A stretch of 17,827 nt of DNA from Erysipelotrichaceae bacterium (GTDB lineage: Bacteria; Bacillota_I; Bacilli_A; Erysipelotrichales; Erysipelotrichaceae), in the NCBI GenBank assembly GCA_003446295.1, contig DMBB01000326.1, positions 730 to 18,556 of the forward strand. The letters run 5' to 3'. The stretch's first letter is position 1. Each line of letters begins with the position of its first letter. Made by a program: the position numbers and the translations under genes. Below, piece by piece: positions 13,328 to 17,827 of the stretch. The notes beneath the pieces are model-generated. The model saw only the letters and a program-made list of their open reading frames with translations, was not told the origin of the DNA and made no database searches.

Positions 13328-15169
13328 ATGTGTGGCATTGTAGGATTTAACGGATATGAACAGGCTGCCCCGATCCTTCTCGAAGGTCTGACCAAACTGG
13401 AGTACCGCGGGTATGATTCGGCAGGACTCGCCGTCAGAAATGACGCTGATGATGTGGAACTGGTCAAGGCAAAAGGCAGGCTCCGCGCACTGTATGAAAA
13501 AACTAACGGCGGCATTGCCATGCAGGGCACATGCGGCATCGGTCATACCAGATGGGCAACGCACGGAGAGCCGAACGAAAACAACGCGCATCCGCACTGC
13601 AGCGATGACCGCAATGTCGTCGCAGTGCACAACGGCATCATTGAGAACTATAAAGAACTCCAGGCCAAGCTGCTGAGACATGACTACAAGTTTTATTCCC
13701 AGACAGATACAGAGATCGCGGTCAAGCTGATCGACTATTATTATAAGAAATACAAGGGCGGACCCGTGGATGCCATTGCCAGGGCAATGATGCGCATCAG
13801 AGGTTCCTATGCGCTTGCAGTACTCTTCAAGGATTATCCGAACGAGATCTACACAGCAAGAAAAGATTCCCCGATGGTGATCGGCATTGCCGGAAATGAA
13901 ACTTATATGGCAAGTGATGTCCCTGCAATCCTGAAATATACAAGACATGTATATTTTATCGGAAACATGGAAATTGCCAGACTCGGCAAAGGGACAGTCG
14001 AATTCTTCAACATCGACCACGAGCAGATTGAAAAAGAACCCGAAGAGATCACATGGGATGCCGAAGCAGCAGAAAAAGGCGGTTTCGAACATTTCATGAT
14101 CAAAGAGATCCATGAACAGCCCAAGGCTGTGCGCGATACGATCAATTCCTCTGTTACCGAGGAAGGTGTGATCGACCTGTCCCCGCTTGGCATTGATGAA
14201 GATTCGATCAGAAAGTATTCACAGATCTATATCGTTGCCTGCGGCAGCGCGTACCATGTCGGAATGGTCTCCCAATATATTATTGAAGACCTGTGCCGGA
14301 TCCCCGTCAGAGTGGAGCTGGCAAGTGAATTCCGCTACAGGAACCCGATCCTGGATCCCAACGGTCTGGTCATCGTCATCAGCCAGTCAGGTGAAACAGC
14401 CGATTCCCTGGCCGCCCTGCGTGAAGCAAAATCAAGGGGCATCCCGACACTTGGCATCGTCAACGTCATCGGCTCATCCATTGCCAGGGAAGCAGACCAT
14501 GTCTTCTATACGATGGCAGGTCCTGAGATCGCTGTGGCTACCACCAAGGCGTACAGCGCACAGCTGATCTGCATCTACCTGCTGGCGATCAAGTTTGCGG
14601 AGATCAGAGGTACGATCGATGCAGAAAAGCGCGATCAGATGATCGATGAACTGAGAACGCTCCCCTACAAGATCGAACGCATCCTGGAAGACAAGGAACG
14701 CATCCAGTGGTTTGCCGCAAAGTTCTCCAATGCCAAGGATATCTTCTTCATCGGCAGAGGCATCGACTACGGCATTACGATGGAAGGCTCACTGAAAATG
14801 AAGGAAGTCAGCTACATTCATTCCGAGGCGTATGCGGCAGGCGAACTGAAGCACGGCACGATCTCACTGGTAGAAGAAGGCACACTGGTCATCGGTTCAC
14901 TTACACAGAAGGAACTGTATGAAAAGACGCTTTCCAATATGCTGGAATGCAAGACAAGAGGCGCATACCTCATGGGCATTACAAGCTATGGCAACTACAG
15001 CATCGAGGATTCAGCAGACTTTACCGTATACATTCCGAAGACAGATCAGCACTTTGCGACCAGTCTGGCAGTCATTCCGCTGCAGCTTCTGGGCTATTAT
15101 CTGAGCGTCACAAAGGGCCTGAATGTCGATAAACCGAGAAATCTTGCAAAATCTGTCACAGTTGAGTAA
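13328..15169 (+). CDS. glmS: Glutamine-fructose-6-phosphate aminotransferase (isomerising)
   Basis: This 613-residue enzyme makes glucosamine 6-phosphate from fructose 6-phosphate and glutamine, the entry step to UDP-GlcNAc for peptidoglycan. The protein begins MCGIVGFNGY, so removal of Met exposes the N-terminal nucleophile Cys of class II amidotransferases. The glutaminase block TCGIGHTRWATHGEP is present at about 74-88. Two SIS isomerase domains follow (CGSAYHVG, SQSGETADS and the second-domain equivalents), and the C-terminus ends PRNLAKSVTVE, the family's conserved tail. Length matches E. coli GlmS (609). AGGAGG lies seven bases before the ATG. The gene is monocistronic; a tRNA-Leu promoter starts 9 bases past its stop, and no strong terminator lies between. 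Confidence 0.97.
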   Translation: MCGIVGFNGYEQAAPILLEGLTKLEYRGYDSAGLAVRNDADDVELVKAKGRLRALYEKTNGGIAMQGTCGIGHTRWATHGEPNENNAHPHCSDDRNVVAVHNGIIENYKELQAKLLRHDYKFYSQTDTEIAVKLIDYYYKKYKGGPVDAIARAMMRIRGSYALAVLFKDYPNEIYTARKDSPMVIGIAGNETYMASDVPAILKYTRHVYFIGNMEIARLGKGTVEFFNIDHEQIEKEPEEITWDAEAAEKGGFEHFMIKEIHEQPKAVRDTINSSVTEEGVIDLSPLGIDEDSIRKYSQIYIVACGSAYHVGMVSQYIIEDLCRIPVRVELASEFRYRNPILDPNGLVIVISQSGETADSLAALREAKSRGIPTLGIVNVIGSSIAREADHVFYTMAGPEIAVATTKAYSAQLICIYLLAIKFAEIRGTIDAEKRDQMIDELRTLPYKIERILEDKERIQWFAAKFSNAKDIFFIGRGIDYGITMEGSLKMKEVSYIHSEAYAAGELKHGTISLVEEGTLVIGSLTQKELYEKTLSNMLECKTRGAYLMGITSYGNYSIEDSADFTVYIPKTDQHFATSLAVIPLQLLGYYLSVTKGLNVDKPRNLAKSVTVE

Positions 15170-15177
15170 AAAACATT

Positions 15178-15206
15178 TTGACGAAACCCACAGGTGTATG
15201 TATAAT
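15178..15206 (+). promoter_or_regulatory. Near-consensus promoter of tRNA-Leu
   Basis: TTGACG (15178-15183, five of six) lies exactly 17 bases from TATAAT (15201-15206). The tRNA begins 11 bases after the -10. It starts 9 bases after the glmS stop, so glmS transcripts may also read into the tRNA. Confidence 0.85.
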
Positions 15207-15216
15207 GATTAAGCAC

Positions 15217-15300
15217 GCACCAGTGGTGGAATGGCAGACACGTACGCTTGAGGGGCGTATGGGGTGACCCGTGCAAGTTCAAGTCTTGTCTGGTGCACCA
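15217..15300 (+). tRNA. tRNA-Leu, anticodon GAG
   Basis: Eighty-four bases fold as a type II tRNA with a long variable arm (around GGGTGACCC). The acceptor stem is GCACCAG / CTGGTGC, discriminator A, and the 3' CCA is encoded. The anticodon stem TACGC / GCGTA closes the loop TTGAGGG with anticodon GAG at 15250-15252, reading CUC and CUU. It has its own promoter and a terminator starting 8 bases after it. Confidence 0.96.
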
Positions 15301-15307
15301 TTTGCAA

Positions 15308-15336
15308 AAAAGATCCGCGGAAAACGCGGATCTTTT
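15308..15336. terminator. Bidirectional intrinsic terminator between tRNA-Leu and the esterase gene
   Basis: A perfect 12-bp stem (AAAAGATCCGCG / CGCGGATCTTTT) with a GAAAA loop has T-rich tails on both strands (GTTTATT on plus; TTGC after the stem's own T run on minus). It lies 6 bases past the minus-strand esterase stop at 15343. Confidence 0.9.
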
Positions 15337-15342
15337 GTTTAT

Positions 15343-16539
15343 TCAGTCTCTGAAGATCAGCCTGGCCATGTCGCGGAAACCGATCCTCCAGCTGCACCAT
15401 CTGGTGAACCTTCCATCATGAACTTCCCTGACATATCCGTCCATCAGTTCCTCCAGTCCTGCCTCTTTCATCAGTTTTTCGTCATTTTTGAAGTAATCAA
15501 AATGATCTTCCTGCGGCGTAGCGGAGCAGAAGATGAAACGATAGTTCTCAGCGATCTGTTCCGGATGCCTGAGCGCTTCTTCCCACGGTCTGCCCAGTGC
15601 ATTCCTGTACTGGTCATGATAGAGAATGCTTGTCAGGAACACCATATTGCCGAACAGTTCCGGATGACGGAACCCGCAGTCACATGCCTGCAGCGCTCCG
15701 AGTGACAGACCGCCGATGCCTCTGTTCCATTTATCGGTCTTTGCACGGTAATTGTCTTCGATAAACGGGATCAGATCGTTGATCAGGACTGCCTCCGTGC
15801 TGCCGTCCACGTGGTTCCAGGAACGTTCCGCGGAGTCCTCACCGAATGTATACATATCGTTCATCGAAACGACAATAAACGGCACGCATTCTCCCTTTGC
15901 CAGCAGGTTGTCCAGAATATCCTGGATCCTGTTCCTGGTAAACCAGGATGTCTCATTGTCGCTTCCGCCATGAAGCAGATAGAGCACAGGATAGGATTCA
16001 CTGTTCTTCTGATAACCCGGATGCGTATAGATCATACAGCGTTCTTCTTTTCCTGTAACGGAGGAATGATACTTCTGTGAGATCACTGCCCCATGGGGAA
16101 CATTATAAATATAGCTGAATGCCATATCGTGATCCGGGATCTCGATAAAATTCTGGATACGGTTGCTGCCGAAAGCTGTCGGAAGATACGGCCATATGAC
16201 CAGTGTCCCGTCAATATATACTTTCAGGCTTCTGCTGCCTGTATGTGTTCTGCCGAACGGCAGCACACACGTAAATACGCCTGCTTCATCCTTCGTGCCG
16301 TATACCGGGTCGTCCTGCCAGGGACAGTACCCGTTGGCATCCGGATTTCCGAACTGTGCAATGATCTTGACTTCATGTGCTTTAGGCGCACCGATCCTGA
16401 TCACAACATCGCCGTTTTCCAGATATTCCATGCATCTGAAAGCACTGGAAGGCAGATATCCTTTGCCCGGATACCAGTTCACCGTCAGCAGACTGTCTTC
16501 AAATACCTGATTCTTCAAAAATTCCTGTTCGAATTTCAT
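15343..16539 (-). CDS. Two-domain esterase: N-terminal immunoglobulin-like domain plus CE1/Fes-type alpha/beta hydrolase
   Basis: This 398-residue protein has an N-terminal beta domain (about 30-135) of the kind that precedes esterase D-like carbohydrate esterases. An alpha/beta-hydrolase domain (about 150-398) follows. Hydrolase landmarks are YPVLYLLHGGSDNETSWF (183-200; oxyanion loop), GGLSLGALQA (276-285; nucleophile Ser279 in GLSLG) and a C-terminal HDGRFTRWCSWR (374-385), where His374 is the likely catalytic His. Relatives release acetyl or feruloyl groups from plant xylan or hydrolyse siderophores. No signal peptide is visible, so it should act inside the cell, perhaps on imported oligosaccharides (inference). 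I chose the ATG at 16539, six bases after GGCGGTG; a GTG three codons earlier overlaps that site. No glycoside hydrolase or transporter lies next to it here. Confidence 0.85.
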   Translation of the reverse strand: MKFEQEFLKNQVFEDSLLTVNWYPGKGYLPSSAFRCMEYLENGDVVIRIGAPKAHEVKIIAQFGNPDANGYCPWQDDPVYGTKDEAGVFTCVLPFGRTHTGSRSLKVYIDGTLVIWPYLPTAFGSNRIQNFIEIPDHDMAFSYIYNVPHGAVISQKYHSSVTGKEERCMIYTHPGYQKNSESYPVLYLLHGGSDNETSWFTRNRIQDILDNLLAKGECVPFIVVSMNDMYTFGEDSAERSWNHVDGSTEAVLINDLIPFIEDNYRAKTDKWNRGIGGLSLGALQACDCGFRHPELFGNMVFLTSILYHDQYRNALGRPWEEALRHPEQIAENYRFIFCSATPQEDHFDYFKNDEKLMKEAGLEELMDGYVREVHDGRFTRWCSWRIGFRDMARLIFRD

Positions 16540-16685
16540 AACTTTCACCGCCTGTATATATCATAGGAAACTTCATTGTTTTCTTTCTGCCGCAAACTGC
16601 GTATCGCTAAAATCAGTTTATGGTCATATCTTTTTGCACAACAGCCATGACTTGTGAGATGATTCTTTCAGGAGAGAAGACGATC

Positions 16686-17360
16686 ATGATCTATCTGACA
16701 GGTGACATACACAGGACGCAGGACATTGCGAAAATACTTCCGCAGAATTTCAATTATGAAGGAAAGACAAGGGATGACTATCTGTTCATAGCCGGAGATT
16801 TCGGATGCATATGGACAGGCGACGAACACGACGCCAGACTGCTGGACTGGTTCGCCTCCCTTCCGCTGACAGTTCTCTGGATCGACGGAAATCATGAAAA
16901 CTTTGATCTGATCAATGCACTTCCGGTGGAAATGTGGCATGGCGGAAAGGTACACCGCGTCCGCAGCAACCTGCTGCATCTGATGCGCGGACAGGTATAT
17001 GAGATCGACGGGAAAACATGGTTCACATTCGGCGGCGGAACATCCATGGACAGAGGGATGCGCAAAATACATGTCAGCTGGTGGCCTCAGGAAATGCCGT
17101 CCGAAGCAGAAACGGAAGAAGGCTTCCGGAATCTGGAAGCACATCACTGGCACGTTGATTATATTGTCAGCCATTGTGCTCCTATGAGCATTCTGAGAAC
17201 GATCGTACCGGTTGCCAAAGGAGACCAGCTCAACAGATACCTCGAGGAAGTCAGGGAAAAGACGGTATTCAGACACTGGTATTTCGGACATTATCATAAA
17301 GATATGGATTTTGACGGCAAATACAGCATGCTGTTCAGCAGGATCGTTGAGCCGGAGTGA
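16686..17360 (+). CDS. Metallophosphoesterase (calcineurin-like)
   Basis: This 224-residue cytoplasmic protein shows the full set of two-metal phosphoesterase motifs: TGDIH (5-9), AGDFG (36-40), DGNHENFD (67-74), VSHCAP (161-166) and FGHYHKD (200-206). Substrate is unknown; small members of this group hydrolyse phosphodiesters, nucleotides or phosphoproteins. I chose ATG 16686, with GGAGAG nine bases upstream, because the next residues MIYLTGDIH begin the fold directly. An in-frame ATG 22 codons earlier adds a segment that looks like untranslated leader. A weak promoter (TTGCAC 16634-16639, GATGAT 16658-16663, 18-base spacing) may serve it. The gene diverges from the esterase and ends at its own terminator. 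Confidence 0.9.
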   Translation: MIYLTGDIHRTQDIAKILPQNFNYEGKTRDDYLFIAGDFGCIWTGDEHDARLLDWFASLPLTVLWIDGNHENFDLINALPVEMWHGGKVHRVRSNLLHLMRGQVYEIDGKTWFTFGGGTSMDRGMRKIHVSWWPQEMPSEAETEEGFRNLEAHHWHVDYIVSHCAPMSILRTIVPVAKGDQLNRYLEEVREKTVFRHWYFGHYHKDMDFDGKYSMLFSRIVEPE

Positions 17361-17363
17361 CAG

Positions 17364-17384
17364 GAACAGATCACGCATCTGTTC
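17364..17384 (+). terminator. Intrinsic terminator of the metallophosphoesterase gene
   Basis: GAACAGAT / ATCTGTTC (8 bp, 5-base loop) is followed by TTTTCTTTTG and starts 3 bases after the stop codon. Confidence 0.85.
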
Positions 17385-17400
17385 TTTTCTTTTGCAGGGG

Positions 17401-17420
17401 CAAATCAGAATACTTATTTG
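17401..17420. promoter_or_regulatory. Imperfect 20-base palindrome upstream of the CobW-family gene, possible operator
   Basis: CAAATCAGAATACTTATTTG pairs at eight of ten positions about its centre (CAAAT / ATTTG ends, with one internal mismatch and one central mismatch). It covers the place where the -35 would sit and ends 10 bases before TATAAT. COG0523 genes are often controlled by metal-sensing repressors, so an operator is plausible, but I do not recognise the sequence as a known Zur or Fur box. Confidence 0.35.
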
Positions 17421-17425
17421 ACAAC

Positions 17426-17436
17426 TGGTATATAAT
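17426..17436 (+). promoter_or_regulatory. Promoter -10 region of the CobW-family gene
   Basis: TGGTATATAAT with a perfect TATAAT (17431-17436) is identical over 11 bases to the glmS -10 region. A TTGACA (17418-17423) lies only 7 bases before TATAAT, so it cannot be the partner -35. Confidence 0.6.
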
Positions 17437-17462
17437 GATTGGGCAAAGGAGAATACAGAATT

Positions 17463-17827
17463 ATGACAAAAGTTGATGTTATATCCGGTTTTCTCGGAGC
17501 CGGAAAAACTACACTGATAGCAAAACTGCTGAAAGAAGTATTCCCGGGTCAGCAGATCGTACTTGTTGAGAATGAATTCGGAGAGATCGGTATTGACGGC
17601 GGATTCCTGAAGGATGCCGGAATCGAGATCACGGAGATCAACAGCGGATGCATCTGCTGCACACTGAAAGGTGATTTCCAGACTGCTCTTCAGCAGGTTC
17701 TTGAAAACTATCATCCGGACAGGATCGTTATTGAGCCGTCCGGTGTCGGCAAGCTTTCCGATATTCTGAAAGCGATCCGTCCGATCGAAGGCATTGAGCT
17801 CGACAGTTATGTAACTGTTGTGGATGC
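17463..17827 (+). CDS. CobW/COG0523 G3E-family GTPase, N-terminal part (3' end outside window)
   Basis: The first 121 residues are visible before the window ends. They hold the G3E GTPase signatures: SGFLGAGKTT (8-17, Walker A), VENEFGEIGIDG (35-46), SGCICCTL (61-68, the CxCC metal-binding motif with Cys63, Cys65 and Cys66) and IEPSGVG (90-96). COG0523 proteins are GTP-driven metallochaperones, often for zinc, cobalt or other transition metals. Which subgroup this is cannot be told without the C-terminus and its His-rich region. AAAGGAG lies about 11 bases before the ATG, a little further than usual. It has its own promoter after the metallophosphoesterase terminator. Confidence 0.92.
   Translation, partial: MTKVDVISGFLGAGKTTLIAKLLKEVFPGQQIVLVENEFGEIGIDGGFLKDAGIEITEINSGCICCTLKGDFQTALQQVLENYHPDRIVIEPSGVGKLSDILKAIRPIEGIELDSYVTVVD

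Noticed and set aside
13163..14113. A 316-codon open frame on the minus strand opposite glmS
   Set aside because: It is antisense to the conserved glutaminase domain of glmS and has a Cys/His/Ile-rich shadow composition. The glmS frame is beyond doubt.
15217..15300. tRNA-Leu as an integration site for a mobile element
   Set aside because: I saw no integrase, no repeat of the tRNA 3' end and no phage or plasmid gene nearby. The following esterase gene shares the terminator and looks native.
16668..17714. A 348-codon open frame on the minus strand across the metallophosphoesterase and CobW genes
   Set aside because: It spans two well-motifed + strand genes, their terminator and a promoter. 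No family pattern is seen in its product.

Overview
This 17.8 kb window looks like ordinary chromosome from a Firmicute. The signs are strong GGAGG-type ribosome sites, tight same-strand gene runs, short intergenic gaps with GC-rich intrinsic terminators, a TypA/BipA GTPase, a lipoprotein signal and a Firmicute-type 1-phosphofructokinase. Base composition looks close to balanced by eye. I suspect class Erysipelotrichia or a related anaerobic gut group, but that is inference from general gene style; no marker fixes it.

Left part (1-5.2 kb): the window opens inside an unrecognised Ser/Asn/Leu-rich protein on the + strand, which meets a minus-strand MscS-type channel gene at a shared terminator. 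A membrane-anchored CapA-family protein follows (minus). Then comes tRNA-Pro(CGG) on the + strand, and a minus-strand trio: a GNAT acetyltransferase, a membrane-anchored SGNH protein and an acyltransferase-3 membrane protein. The last two look like the halves of an OafA-type surface acyltransferase carried as two overlapping genes.

Middle part (5.2-13.2 kb, all minus): a thioredoxin-like lipoprotein with its own promoter and terminator. Upstream of it lies a run read in the order DUF1349-like protein, pepT, fruK, a hexapeptide acetyltransferase and a PrsW-family membrane protease, ending in one good terminator. Upstream again is a nimA-like flavin-binding protein plus DJ-1-like gene pair, and then typA.

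Right part (13.2-17.8 kb): typA and glmS diverge from a 154-base promoter region. glmS (+) is followed by tRNA-Leu(GAG) with a near-consensus promoter and a bidirectional terminator shared with a minus-strand two-domain esterase. A metallophosphoesterase (+) and the start of a CobW/COG0523 GTPase (+, cut by the window end) close the window.

I found no CRISPR array, insertion sequence, phage gene, toxin-antitoxin pair or recognisable defence system. The best leads are the split OafA-like cluster, the peptide/sugar/protease operon around pepT-fruK, altered active-site motifs in FruK and the SGNH protein, and a 20-base palindrome in front of the CobW gene. None is strong evidence for an undescribed system.
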